Assembly: GCF_020103695.1 (NCBI RefSeq) | Contig: NZ_JAHXBF010000011.1 | Span: 62,001-126,000, forward strand | Direction of reading: 5' to 3' | From: Hyalangium versicolor | GTDB taxonomy: Bacteria > Myxococcota > Myxococcia > Myxococcales > Myxococcaceae | DNA length: 64,000 bases | Shown: piece by piece, positions 44,701-53,712 of the stretch | How positions within the stretch are numbered: position 1 is the stretch's first letter | How the letters are laid out: every line of letters begins with the position of its first letter | Notes under the pieces: model-generated | Told to the model about the DNA's origin: nothing | The model's database searches: none | What the model saw: only the letters and a program-made list of their open reading frames with translations | Translations under genes and position numbers: made by a program

Positions 44701-47700
44701 GGGCACCTCGGCGTCCTGGAGCAGGGACAGCCCTTCCTTCAGGTCATCGGCCTCAACGTGGTGCAGGCCCACGTCCAGACGACGACCTCCGCGGCCTCTC
44801 TCCAAGAGCCCTTCGAATTCACCGCACGACCGGATGCGGTGGCGCGATTCACACGCGGGCAATCGACCTTCATCAGTGATGTGGGAGTTGAGCTGGGTGT
44901 ACCCCTGACCCTCACCGCGCTGGACCAGTACGACAACATGCTGGCGAACCAGACGGTGCACTGGTCTTCCAATCCTGCGACGGCCGTCTTCTTCGACGCC
45001 CGAGACGAGTTCCAGCCGCCGCGAGTGCAGACCCTGGGCTCCCATCCGGAGCGTCAGTTCCCCGTCCTCGATCAGAAGACCACGATGCTGGGACAGGGCA
45101 CCGTCGGATTCATCCCGGGGATGGAACCGGCCGCCTACACCATCACCGCCAGTGCCGGGGCTGCGTCCACGCAGTTCACGGTCCAGACGACAGACATCAA
45201 TCGATACGCCTTCCGCGTCACGTACGGGAACAAGGCGACGGTGAGCGGAATCCTGGGCACCGCCACACCGGCGCCCTACTTCCTGGAGTTGCTGCAGCGA
45301 GCCAACGAGGACGGCACGGGCAACTGGGTCCGCATGACGGGGCGTGAGCCGAACATCAAGTCCGCTCGCATCCACATGTCCATCCGGGACGATGCCAGTG
45401 ATAGGGAGCTGAGCCACGAGACGGCGAGCCCCTCGCAGCTCGGCACAGGGTCCATGTCCGGTGTCGATCTGGCGGACAACGTCGTCTTCTGGCCTCGCTA
45501 TCTCGTCAAGAATGGCCGGCAGTTGATGCAGTTCACCGCCGAGATCGAGGAATCGAATCCCGAGGACGAGGAGCAGCGGAAGCCCTGCTGCACCCAGGAG
45601 TTCTCCGCACTGGTTGAATCCCGAGAACCGGGGCTGGCCGTGAATCAGCTCCGCGCGGATCAGAGCCCCGCGGAACTCAACGGCTGTGGAGCCATCTCCT
45701 CCGCTGACGGCTGGCTGCAATTCCACATCAACAATCCCGCGGGCTATCCCCTCTACGCGCGCATCATTCCCGAGCCCATTGTCTCGGGAGAGACGCTGCT
45801 CGAAGCGCCGCCCGCCGACTTCCTGCGAGACCCGGTGGATGGCACCTCGCTCGTGATGGTCGAGCAGCACCTCTCTCGCATTCCGCTCAAGGTTCGCACG
45901 GGAACGCATGGTGGGCAGGTCCGGCTCGAGCTGTTCGCACCCGACTTCCAGGTGTCCGACCGGCTTCGGACCAAGGTGGGAGAGATCACGACGTACCTCG
46001 ACTTCAACACGCCGGGCCTGAGCGTTTCGAAGGAACCTCTCAGGGCGAAGTTGATCCTCGCGGTGCGCAACTTCGAGTCCGCGGCGACGCCCGAGAACCC
46101 CGAGGACGTGGTCGCGCCCACGGCCACTGTGAAGCCCATCCCCGTTCCCGCTCGGTTGAGGTTCTGCCCATCGGAGAGTGGCCGGGTGCAGGTGTACTCG
46201 GGCCAGGCGCTGCTGGCTGCCGCGGATGTCACGGAGGGACAGGGCCCCGGGCTGGTGCTGAGCCCGATCCAGGAAGAGGTTCCCGTTCCAGCGCAGCCGG
46301 AGCCCGGCTTGCTGTTGGTGAGCGTGCCTCCGGGAGATCCGGCGGGCCAGGAGGTGCGCGTCGACTTCGCTCGAGCGAGCACTCCCACGGAACATCAGGA
46401 GCAGAAGCTGGAGCTGCGCACGCGCATCACCGACACGAGCGTACTGCCCGTGGGGCATACGTTCGTGAAGGACGTGAGCACGGTGGACGGACACCTCGTG
46501 CGGCAGGTGGTGGATCTGGAGGTGCCCGGCCGCCGCCCGGCGCTCCAGTTCTCGCGGAGCTACACGAACCGAGGAAATGAACCGGGGGTGCTCGGGCGTG
46601 GTTGGAGCCACGGCTACAGCGGCCATGTGATTGCCTCGGAAGACCCCGAGCAGAACATCTTCCGATACATGGTGGTGGGCGGCGAAGGGGCGGGTCAGGT
46701 GTTCGACTGCGGCCCCGAGCAGACAGCGTGCAAGGCCCAGCAGGGCTTCCACGGCACCTTCCGAGGAGAGACGGTGGGCTCAGGCGCATCGGCTCACCGG
46801 GAGCTGGTGTTCCGAGCCCAGGACGGAACGGAGTACCGCTACGGGTCCGAGGTCTCCACCGAGGAGGGTGTAAGCCATCCGCTGCTGTCCATCCGGAGCC
46901 CCGAGGGCAACGTGATGGTGTTCGAGTACGGCGGGCCGGAACTCCACGACGAACTGCTCCGAGTCTGGGAGCCCGGAAACCGGCGTTTCCTGCAGTTCTC
47001 CTACGCTCAGCCCGACGGAGCCCCCCGGCTGCAGCTCTCCCAGGTGGGACTCTACGAGAACCCGATGGCTCCGACGCGGCTGCTGCCGAAGGACGAGGGC
47101 TCGTCCCTGGGGGTGTGCATCGGCTTCCGCTACAACGCGATGTGGGATCTGTCAGGCGCGGCGAGATACGACGGCCCGTGTCTGACGGGAGACGACGCGG
47201 CTCCGCTGCGAGAGGAGCACTACGGTTACGTGGGCGGCCCGGATGACGAGTTGCAGACGAACCTTGTCAGCTGGACGGACGCCAATGGCCACACGACGCA
47301 ATACCAGTACTACGGGCGCTCGGACAGCCTGCCGGGCGAGCAGGACTTCCTGCGCTTCGGAGACAAGCAGGAGCGTGTGCGCCGCGTCATCGAGCCGCTG
47401 GATGTGGTGACGGAGTTCACGTACCGGCTCGTCCCGCGAGCGCTGCCAGTCTTCGGGCAGACGATGCTGACTTTCGAAACGGAGGTGAAGGGACCGCGGC
47501 CGGAGGTTCCCCCCACTTTCTACCGGATGGATCCCTACGGCGGGATGGTGGACGTGGAGCGGCCGGTGGAGCCGATGCTGTTCGCGCACACCTCCGCGAA
47601 GTGGGACCGCGTGCACATGCGCCGGGATGCAGAGCAGGACGCACGAGGCCGCGTCGTGAAGATGAAGTACGACGAGTTGGGGCGCCTGATCGAGCGGCGC

Positions 47701-50700
47701 ACCGATCTGTCCGTGCTCCCCGCCTCGGGGGATGCAGAGGCCACCGAGCCCGTGAAGGATGCCGAGGGCCAGGTGCTCGACGAGGCCGTGGAGAAGTGGA
47801 GCTACGACATCGCCTTCGGAGCGCTGGTGTGCCAGATGGATGCGGAGGGCCGCATCACCGTCCACACGCTCGACACGGACGGGAAGGACCCGCGCACAGG
47901 CCTGCCGGTGGGAACGGGGCTGCTGCTGGAGTCGCGTCGCCTGGCGACGCCGGTGTCACGCGAACAGGCTCGGAGCACCGACACCTGCGCGGAGCTGGCC
48001 GCCCCTCTGCCCCGGACGAACAAGGACATCATCACCCACCGAGAGTACTGCCACGTGAGGAGCACCGATGCGTGTCCTCCGGGAGCCGTCACGGGAGACC
48101 TCACGGCCACGGTGGATGGCAATATCAACCGTTCGGCTATCACCGCCTACGACCCTTACGGGTCCGTGCGCGAGCAGACCGTCGCGGTGACGGGCTCGAA
48201 GACGGTGAAGACAACCCGGGAGTTCGACGCGCGTGGGCGCCTGAAGACCGAGTCCGACACCTTCGGGCATCGAACGCTGCAGGAGTATGACGGGCTGGAC
48301 CGTCCGAAGACGGTGATTCGCGCGAACACCAAGGGCCTCTCCCCCTCGGTGGTGAAACAGCTCGAGTACTACGCCGGGGGCCAGTTGCGCCGCGAGTACA
48401 CCCCGTCCACGGGCTTCGAGCGCCTCTACACGCTGGACGAACTCAACCGTGTGAAGACAGTCAAAGAGTCCGGCGGCGGGCTCGAGAGCCCGCTCGTGAC
48501 GGAGTACGGCTACGACAAGGCCGGCAACCGGGAGACCGTCACCGACCGGAGGGGCGTGAAGACGACGACGGAGTATGACTTGGGTGACCGGCCTGTGCTT
48601 GTGCGAATAGCGCCTGCCGAGGGCAACACCTTCCTGTTGCAGAACGGTGTGGAAGGCATTGTCGGGCAGGCAGGCGTGGTGGCCACGTATGGCTATGACA
48701 CGGCGGGCAATCGTCTCTTCGAGACAGACATCCACGGGCACCAGACGGACTACAGGCTCGACTCGCTGTATCGCGTGGTGCGCGCGCAGGGGCCGATGGT
48801 GCCTGGGCCGGAGCTGGATGCGCCACCCCGGCGCTACGAGACGCTCGCGCGCTTCGATCTGGTGGGCAACAAGACGCTCAGCGTGGATGGGAACGAGCAC
48901 GAGACGATCCAGGAGTACGACTTCGCCAACCGGCTCGTGTCCACCAAGGATGCGGTAGAGCGTGAGGAGCGGCGCGAGTACGACTTCAACGGCAACCCCA
49001 CGCTCGAGAAGTGGCTGGCGGGAGGCATCGAGCAGCGCCGCCGCACAACTCAGTACGACGGGCTGAACCGTCCCTTCGAGGTCACGGAGACATTCAAGAG
49101 AGTGGGGAACGAAACGAGCACCCTCATCACCACTACGGCCTACGCCGATGAGCAGAACGCGCTCAGCACGAAGGATGCGCGCGGATTCCTGACGGTGGTG
49201 ATCAAGGACGATCTGGACCGGGTGTACCAGCAGACGGTGGATGCAGCGGCCGAGCCGAGCCACACCCTGACGCGTCAGCCCGATGACCCGCTGGTGGGCA
49301 GCGCGCTGGAGTTGCTCACCCGCTTCGAGTACGACCCCCACGGCAACCTGGCCGTGCAGGTGGATGCGCTGAACCGGCGAACCGAGGAGACGCACGACGC
49401 ACTGGGGCGGCTGTCGAAGCGGAACAAGCCCATGGGCGTCACCGAGTCCTTCGTCTACGACGGCGAGGGGCACACCCTCCAGCAGACCGATGGTCGAGGC
49501 ATCGTCCGAACCACGGGCTATGACGTGGCGGGGCGGCCCGCGCTCGAGCAACTGGTCGAGAGCCTCTCGAACGGAGGAGAGCCTCTCACGACGCTGGAGC
49601 GCTTCTATCTGGACACGCCCGAGGCCGACAGCGGGCTGGTGAAGGTGGTGGAGCAAGACGCTCGGCTGGCTCAGACGGTGCACGTCCAGGACGGCATGCA
49701 CCGCGAGGTGCGCGTGGAGGATGCGCTGAACCACGTACGCGAATCCCGCTTCGATGCGCAGAACCTCCGAGTCTCACGAGATGCCAAGGGGTACACGACC
49801 CGCTACGACTACGACGCTGTCGGAAGGCTCAAAGCGCAGCGAGACTTCGAACTCAACCAGAGCACGGCTCGTTACACCCAGACGAGCACGTACGATGACG
49901 CCTCACGCACGGAGACCCTGGTCGACCGGCGCGAGATTCCCACCGTGCGTCTGCGTGACGGCCTGGGTCGACTAATGAGCGAGACGCGAGGACTCGGCGA
50001 CGATGTCCGCAGCGAGTCGACGACCTACAACGCCGCAGGCCAGGTGGTGGCGCGAATTGACCCCAACAATCACACGAGCCGCTACCGCTACGACGCAGCG
50101 GGCCAGATGCAGACAGAGACGCGAGGTGCCGGCACGCAGGACGAGGCAACCACCACGCACACCTACGATGCTGTCGGCAACCTCATCTCCACACTTGGCC
50201 CAAGAAACCCGGGAAAGCCCTACACGAACCGCTGGACGTACGACGACCTGAATCGGCAGGTGCGCTCCGAGGATGCGCTGGAGCGAGTCACAGCGAGCGC
50301 CTACGACGCCGCGGGCAACCTGCTGTGCGTGAAGCGCCCGCTGGGTCACCCGACTCTGGGCCACGGGCAGGCGACGGGGCTCACGGTGGAGCAGCTCCGG
50401 AACCAGGTCTGCACAGGAACGCATGTCACCCGCTACACCTATGACGAGGTGGGGAAGCTCACGGACACCATCGATGCGTTGGATGGCCACTACTCCTTCG
50501 TCTACGACGCCACGCGCAATCTCGTGGCAAAGCAGGACGCCAACGGCAACCTCTCGACGTTCGAGTTCGACGAACTCGGCCACCGGACTGCGGAGCACGT
50601 CCACCTCGACGCGCACCGACGCCAGACGGCTGTGGACAGAGCCTCTGTGCCTCTCTTCGAGCCGGGAGCCGAGCCCCTGTTCGACAAGGGCACCCTCACC

Positions 50701-53358
50701 TGGCGGTCCACCTATGACGCCAACGGCAACCTGGAGACCTTCACCGATGCCAAGGGTCAGAAGACGATCTCCGTCTACGGGATTTTGAATCGTCTGGACT
50801 CGCGCACCTACTCCAACCATGCACTGCCGAGGGCCTACCCCTCCATAGAGGCGCAGAGTTTCACGTACGACGAGAACGGCAATCTCACGGACATCATCGA
50901 GACCAAACGGACCGATGTGAGCACAATGGTTCAGCAGCACACTGGCCATACGTATGACAAGCTCGACAGGCTCGAGAGCACCACGCTGCCTTCGAACAAG
51001 CTTCTCTCCTACAGCTACTACGCGGGAGGCGAGCGAAAGAGCGTCACCGACCCGGATCTCGTCTCGACGAACTACAAGTACGACGCGCAAGGCCGACTCT
51101 CGGAAGCCACCATTCCCGAGGGAACTACCCTCTTCAAGTACTGGCCAGATTCGCTGCCGAAGACTACAGAACTGCCCAACGGCTTGATGGAGAAGCGCTG
51201 CTACGACGCTGCAGGCCAACTCACCCATATTGTCCTGGCACAGGGCAATGTGACAGAGACCTGCGAACGGGAGGGTACGCTGCGCAGCCGCTTTGACTAT
51301 GACTACGACTCCAATGGGAATCGCCTGAGCCAGAGAGAGACACGCACTCGACCCGACACAGGAATGCTTGAGGCCCCCGAAACAACGACCTACGGATACG
51401 ATGACCTCGACAGACTCACGGGAGTGGCCTACCCCGATGGGCGTGCGGTCCTCTACCATCTGGATCTCGTCGGCAATCGGACTGGAGAGCGCGATGCTCC
51501 ATCTTCTGCCGTCTCGTCCTTGGGACCAGAAGCCTTCGACTCAGTTTCTGCCGACCAACTCTCACGAGACACCTCTGGAACCTTCAACCGTGCTGACTGG
51601 CTGATGCATCTTGCGGATCAAGTGGACTCTTCAAGGGAGCGCCAACTCAGCTATGACGCGAATGGCAACCTCTCATCTCTTATCTCGCCCGCCCGCACCC
51701 GCTCCTTCGCGTGGGACATCCGCAACACGCTGGCAACAGTTAGAGACAACGGCCAAGAGACTGGAAAATACGACTACGACATCAAACTTCAGCGAATTCG
51801 GCGACACACCACTTCTGAATCCGTGGAGTATGCGCTCGACAATGGCTTCGTCCTCCAAGAACAAGACTTCTCTCGCCAAACCAAGCGCCGTTACCACTAT
51901 GCACAGAAGGCTTTAGCCGTAAGCGACACCTCAGACACAACTTCCACCATCCACTTCCTCACCAATGATGCGTTGGGCAGCGCGTCCGACGCCACATCAT
52001 CCACAGGCGAAGTGGTTTCCATTCGTAAGTATGATGCATGGGGCAACCTGCAAGCGTTCATGGCCCCATCGGCCGATGAATTCAAACTCGGCTATACTGG
52101 ACATCAATTCGACATAGAGACAGGCCTTACCTATGCACGGGCCCGGTACTATGACCCGGAACTGGGTCGATTCATCAGTCGAGATCCATACGAAGGAAAA
52201 CTAAACGACGCACCTAGCCTGCATCGATATGTTTATGGGAACAGCAGCCCACTACGATTCATCGATCCAACGGGCTTTGCTTCGTTGGACGAACTACAAC
52301 CTGGCCCTATCGACCAACTGCTCATTGCCTTAGGATGGCAGGACGCGCCTGCAGATCTCCTCAAAGCACAACCTATTTTCCACTCCGAGGAAGATGCACT
52401 GCGGGCCCGTCCTCAGGCGAAACTCGCGGAGTACACAACCGTAGAGGATCGAACCGACGCCGGAGCAATGACAACTGCTGAACGCAATGTCAAAGCACTC
52501 CCCACACCACTTATAGACTTCAAGGGGGAATACGAGCTATTCGACGAGGAACAGAAAAGACGATCCCAGGTCCAATTGCAGGGCACTGCATTAGTCGCTG
52601 GCACTGCTCTTTCAATCGCAGCGCCTTTCGCAGCTCCGCTTATTGTGGAGACTGCGGGAGTCACAGCACTTGGAGCCGGAGGTTTGGTCTTCGCTGGAAA
52701 TTCGGCAGGCAATATTGCGACAGAGTACGGCCTGACTGGGGAAGTAACGCCTGAAGGTGCTGCCCTCTCCATCGCCCTCGCCGGCTTTTCCGGATTGCAG
52801 TCAGCGAAGCAGCTTCGCCCAATAGAAAGGATGGCTGCTGCCCAGGCAGAATTCTTGGCTGAAGATGCTGCAAGGTTCGGGAGAACCAGTCAGCTTTCTA
52901 TTCAAACGTCCTTCATAGAGCCGATTCCAGAAGCCCCTCTTCCCAAACTGACGGCGCGTCAGGCCAAACTGCTAGCCCAGATCTCATCTCCGGGGGAATC
53001 GGTCCTTGTCCGGAAATCGGACGTAAATCTCACGGACCTCTCAGCGTTGACTAACTACAGCAAGGCAGAGTTCGGAATGTTCACCCTAGGAGGACGTCGC
53101 ATGGTTTTCAGAGGAACGCCAGGCAATCTCGGTATTAGTTCGGAAAAAATCCATGAACTCGCGCTGGATGGGTGGCGCTTCTCGGGGCACACACATCCTG
53201 GAGTAACGAACACCGTGCTCAACGCTTCGCCAGACGATCGCAATGTGTTACGGCTTTTCAATGAAATGGGCACACAAAAGCGTAGCGCAATTCTCAACTC
53301 TCAAGGTAAGCTTCGCACGTTCTCGTCGAGCATATTCGACGACACGTTCGGGTTCTAG
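41755..53358 (+). CDS. Giant RHS/YD-repeat protein with transglutaminase-like domain and candidate toxin tip
   Basis: The protein has 3,867 aa from ATG 41755 (GGGAGG upstream). In order: short signal-like N-terminus (MVPVLLIVLAALPS); a helical region; a transglutaminase-like domain at about 270-425 whose Cys, His and Asp positions hold D307 (RRGNDAD), R401 (VRIWVEAYV) and E (VALETSL), so it looks inactive; Ig-like regions near 930-1085; a DUF6531-like start (RPALQFSRSYTNR, RGWSHGYSGH, about 1570-1625); YD repeats to about 3400; the RHS core (GYTGHQFDIETGLTYARARY, YDPELGRFISRDPY) to about 3508; and a 359-aa tip. The tip has a hydrophobic stretch and ends with H3812-T-H3814-P...S3825-P-D-D3828, resembling a JAMM-type metal site. 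Composition is AT-richer from about 51.5 kb. No VgrG or PAAR neighbour. Toxin activity is inferred. Confidence 0.88.
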   Translation: MVPVLLIVLAALPSTPPSSKEIDLTPPAPQVQVDMQALHERTRRFEQLRARHRAAEQHLAPTGSLETLSEARSLCSTPPGFWARLLPGGSDTPETLNSCRSAAERTEQLSSTLTDRRNAAMRHFDSVEALLGGSSQREEVWARLEKQRALLKERSADAEELAKRTSTALRGGGDSFSDRLSWHLLPSGGGDASELLSQFETQLRSWSGTEQPVLGADLTYVQGGAEAGSMPTARMTPAYLSLNSEPMLDDAAEGREVELSAELVTKAQELGTAKAAYDFVKNETRLDWYFGSLKGSTQTLRERRGNDADLSALLVALLRAQGTPARFVHGTVELSVEQIAASLGMLTGEEVAKLDAATSGGAAWTLSPEKSAQVVQALNAAAIPYEPVVRGGRVAAVNLVRIWVEAYVDFAEYRGVGNGKVGRQWVALETSLTGQAKAAATPPVLDALTALKETPDSLTAAWLSGPTQKSMVEFVRGRVESYLTAQHPDIFYSQMQWTVVPRKEELPLLPGSLPYKVLTVHGESAFLPESLQQQVQLTAWNDAGLLFELKLPLHQVTGHRTVLTHVPATETDAQIISLAGGLYAAPASLVEVRPVVRINGREMAVSGRSVGLGTSYQWSLEVLLPGGGTRHIDNRVVAGNVVAIGVGGPGNKHQETAGLDSADLDGPALRFLYTRAAAYANAWTQAEDELARLLQVIPVRPTANIVFVQNQVRVDEVLGVRRRLEWKGLEVDADFRAMTPVELKPGRGTALLRLSGYEGSFQEARVLSEGTGEPAVSSVSVLQEAAVQGIPILHLQPNGAVTGLQATPEVLNTVADQLERGRQVDIPATPLTLENWTGTGFISRDPVTEEGGYFLSGVVSGGQTIVSPELWTDAELAERLGRPDAPMATDDLEQVARIFKVAATDFQVGTVGKPLPYPLAVYVTTAEGVPVKGAPVTFETADASKPLFRSPKTPDAQPAGQLTVLTDETGRASVVALPDTKIGHLGVLEQGQPFLQVIGLNVVQAHVQTTTSAASLQEPFEFTARPDAVARFTRGQSTFISDVGVELGVPLTLTALDQYDNMLANQTVHWSSNPATAVFFDARDEFQPPRVQTLGSHPERQFPVLDQKTTMLGQGTVGFIPGMEPAAYTITASAGAASTQFTVQTTDINRYAFRVTYGNKATVSGILGTATPAPYFLELLQRANEDGTGNWVRMTGREPNIKSARIHMSIRDDASDRELSHETASPSQLGTGSMSGVDLADNVVFWPRYLVKNGRQLMQFTAEIEESNPEDEEQRKPCCTQEFSALVESREPGLAVNQLRADQSPAELNGCGAISSADGWLQFHINNPAGYPLYARIIPEPIVSGETLLEAPPADFLRDPVDGTSLVMVEQHLSRIPLKVRTGTHGGQVRLELFAPDFQVSDRLRTKVGEITTYLDFNTPGLSVSKEPLRAKLILAVRNFESAATPENPEDVVAPTATVKPIPVPARLRFCPSESGRVQVYSGQALLAAADVTEGQGPGLVLSPIQEEVPVPAQPEPGLLLVSVPPGDPAGQEVRVDFARASTPTEHQEQKLELRTRITDTSVLPVGHTFVKDVSTVDGHLVRQVVDLEVPGRRPALQFSRSYTNRGNEPGVLGRGWSHGYSGHVIASEDPEQNIFRYMVVGGEGAGQVFDCGPEQTACKAQQGFHGTFRGETVGSGASAHRELVFRAQDGTEYRYGSEVSTEEGVSHPLLSIRSPEGNVMVFEYGGPELHDELLRVWEPGNRRFLQFSYAQPDGAPRLQLSQVGLYENPMAPTRLLPKDEGSSLGVCIGFRYNAMWDLSGAARYDGPCLTGDDAAPLREEHYGYVGGPDDELQTNLVSWTDANGHTTQYQYYGRSDSLPGEQDFLRFGDKQERVRRVIEPLDVVTEFTYRLVPRALPVFGQTMLTFETEVKGPRPEVPPTFYRMDPYGGMVDVERPVEPMLFAHTSAKWDRVHMRRDAEQDARGRVVKMKYDELGRLIERRTDLSVLPASGDAEATEPVKDAEGQVLDEAVEKWSYDIAFGALVCQMDAEGRITVHTLDTDGKDPRTGLPVGTGLLLESRRLATPVSREQARSTDTCAELAAPLPRTNKDIITHREYCHVRSTDACPPGAVTGDLTATVDGNINRSAITAYDPYGSVREQTVAVTGSKTVKTTREFDARGRLKTESDTFGHRTLQEYDGLDRPKTVIRANTKGLSPSVVKQLEYYAGGQLRREYTPSTGFERLYTLDELNRVKTVKESGGGLESPLVTEYGYDKAGNRETVTDRRGVKTTTEYDLGDRPVLVRIAPAEGNTFLLQNGVEGIVGQAGVVATYGYDTAGNRLFETDIHGHQTDYRLDSLYRVVRAQGPMVPGPELDAPPRRYETLARFDLVGNKTLSVDGNEHETIQEYDFANRLVSTKDAVEREERREYDFNGNPTLEKWLAGGIEQRRRTTQYDGLNRPFEVTETFKRVGNETSTLITTTAYADEQNALSTKDARGFLTVVIKDDLDRVYQQTVDAAAEPSHTLTRQPDDPLVGSALELLTRFEYDPHGNLAVQVDALNRRTEETHDALGRLSKRNKPMGVTESFVYDGEGHTLQQTDGRGIVRTTGYDVAGRPALEQLVESLSNGGEPLTTLERFYLDTPEADSGLVKVVEQDARLAQTVHVQDGMHREVRVEDALNHVRESRFDAQNLRVSRDAKGYTTRYDYDAVGRLKAQRDFELNQSTARYTQTSTYDDASRTETLVDRREIPTVRLRDGLGRLMSETRGLGDDVRSESTTYNAAGQVVARIDPNNHTSRYRYDAAGQMQTETRGAGTQDEATTTHTYDAVGNLISTLGPRNPGKPYTNRWTYDDLNRQVRSEDALERVTASAYDAAGNLLCVKRPLGHPTLGHGQATGLTVEQLRNQVCTGTHVTRYTYDEVGKLTDTIDALDGHYSFVYDATRNLVAKQDANGNLSTFEFDELGHRTAEHVHLDAHRRQTAVDRASVPLFEPGAEPLFDKGTLTWRSTYDANGNLETFTDAKGQKTISVYGILNRLDSRTYSNHALPRAYPSIEAQSFTYDENGNLTDIIETKRTDVSTMVQQHTGHTYDKLDRLESTTLPSNKLLSYSYYAGGERKSVTDPDLVSTNYKYDAQGRLSEATIPEGTTLFKYWPDSLPKTTELPNGLMEKRCYDAAGQLTHIVLAQGNVTETCEREGTLRSRFDYDYDSNGNRLSQRETRTRPDTGMLEAPETTTYGYDDLDRLTGVAYPDGRAVLYHLDLVGNRTGERDAPSSAVSSLGPEAFDSVSADQLSRDTSGTFNRADWLMHLADQVDSSRERQLSYDANGNLSSLISPARTRSFAWDIRNTLATVRDNGQETGKYDYDIKLQRIRRHTTSESVEYALDNGFVLQEQDFSRQTKRRYHYAQKALAVSDTSDTTSTIHFLTNDALGSASDATSSTGEVVSIRKYDAWGNLQAFMAPSADEFKLGYTGHQFDIETGLTYARARYYDPELGRFISRDPYEGKLNDAPSLHRYVYGNSSPLRFIDPTGFASLDELQPGPIDQLLIALGWQDAPADLLKAQPIFHSEEDALRARPQAKLAEYTTVEDRTDAGAMTTAERNVKALPTPLIDFKGEYELFDEEQKRRSQVQLQGTALVAGTALSIAAPFAAPLIVETAGVTALGAGGLVFAGNSAGNIATEYGLTGEVTPEGAALSIALAGFSGLQSAKQLRPIERMAAAQAEFLAEDAARFGRTSQLSIQTSFIEPIPEAPLPKLTARQAKLLAQISSPGESVLVRKSDVNLTDLSALTNYSKAEFGMFTLGGRRMVFRGTPGNLGISSEKIHELALDGWRFSGHTHPGVTNTVLNASPDDRNVLRLFNEMGTQKRSAILNSQGKLRTFSSSIFDDTFGF

Positions 53359-53360
53359 AT

Positions 53361-53669
53361 ATGCGCCTTGATGAGGCTGAACTGATCGCGAAGTCAGCGC
53401 TACGGGAGTATGCCAAGGGAAGAGAGGCACAATTGCGTGCATTGGGAGACCGACTGATCCTTCAGTCACAGAAGGTCAATGATGCATGGGTCATCATCGT
53501 GAGTATTTTCCCTAAAATTGGTCTTACCGAACCCCTCGAACCAAGGACGGATACTTCGTGGGATGATCGGGAGGAAGTTCGTGCGCGCGATTGGCTTCAT
53601 GTGATCGTCGATTCCATGGGTGCCGCGCGCGTGGAAGAAGTTGCAAAGCTGGACGAACTTGCAGGATAA
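53361..53669 (+). CDS. Candidate immunity protein of the RHS tip
   Basis: The protein has 102 aa; its ATG is two bases after the RHS stop and has no ribosome site of its own, so reinitiation is likely. The sequence has EAELIAKSALREYAKG, a WVIIVSI strand and RDWLHVIVD, and shares the low-GC composition of the tip. Small acidic proteins directly after an RHS tip are usually the cognate immunity proteins; no family match is claimed. The next gene is convergent. Confidence 0.6.
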   Translation: MRLDEAELIAKSALREYAKGREAQLRALGDRLILQSQKVNDAWVIIVSIFPKIGLTEPLEPRTDTSWDDREEVRARDWLHVIVDSMGAARVEEVAKLDELAG

Positions 53670-53712
53670 AAAACAGCGGGGCCATACCTCTGCCTCGGCA
53701 CAGCATCCGTGC

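Noticed and set aside
43609..46752. 1,047-codon minus-strand frame within the RHS gene
   Set aside because: No domain or ribosome site; the plus strand carries the RHS domains.
46900..52000. Many short repeated segments that might look like a CRISPR-like or satellite array
   Set aside because: They are diverged YD repeats of one protein frame, irregular in length, with no spacers or cas genes.
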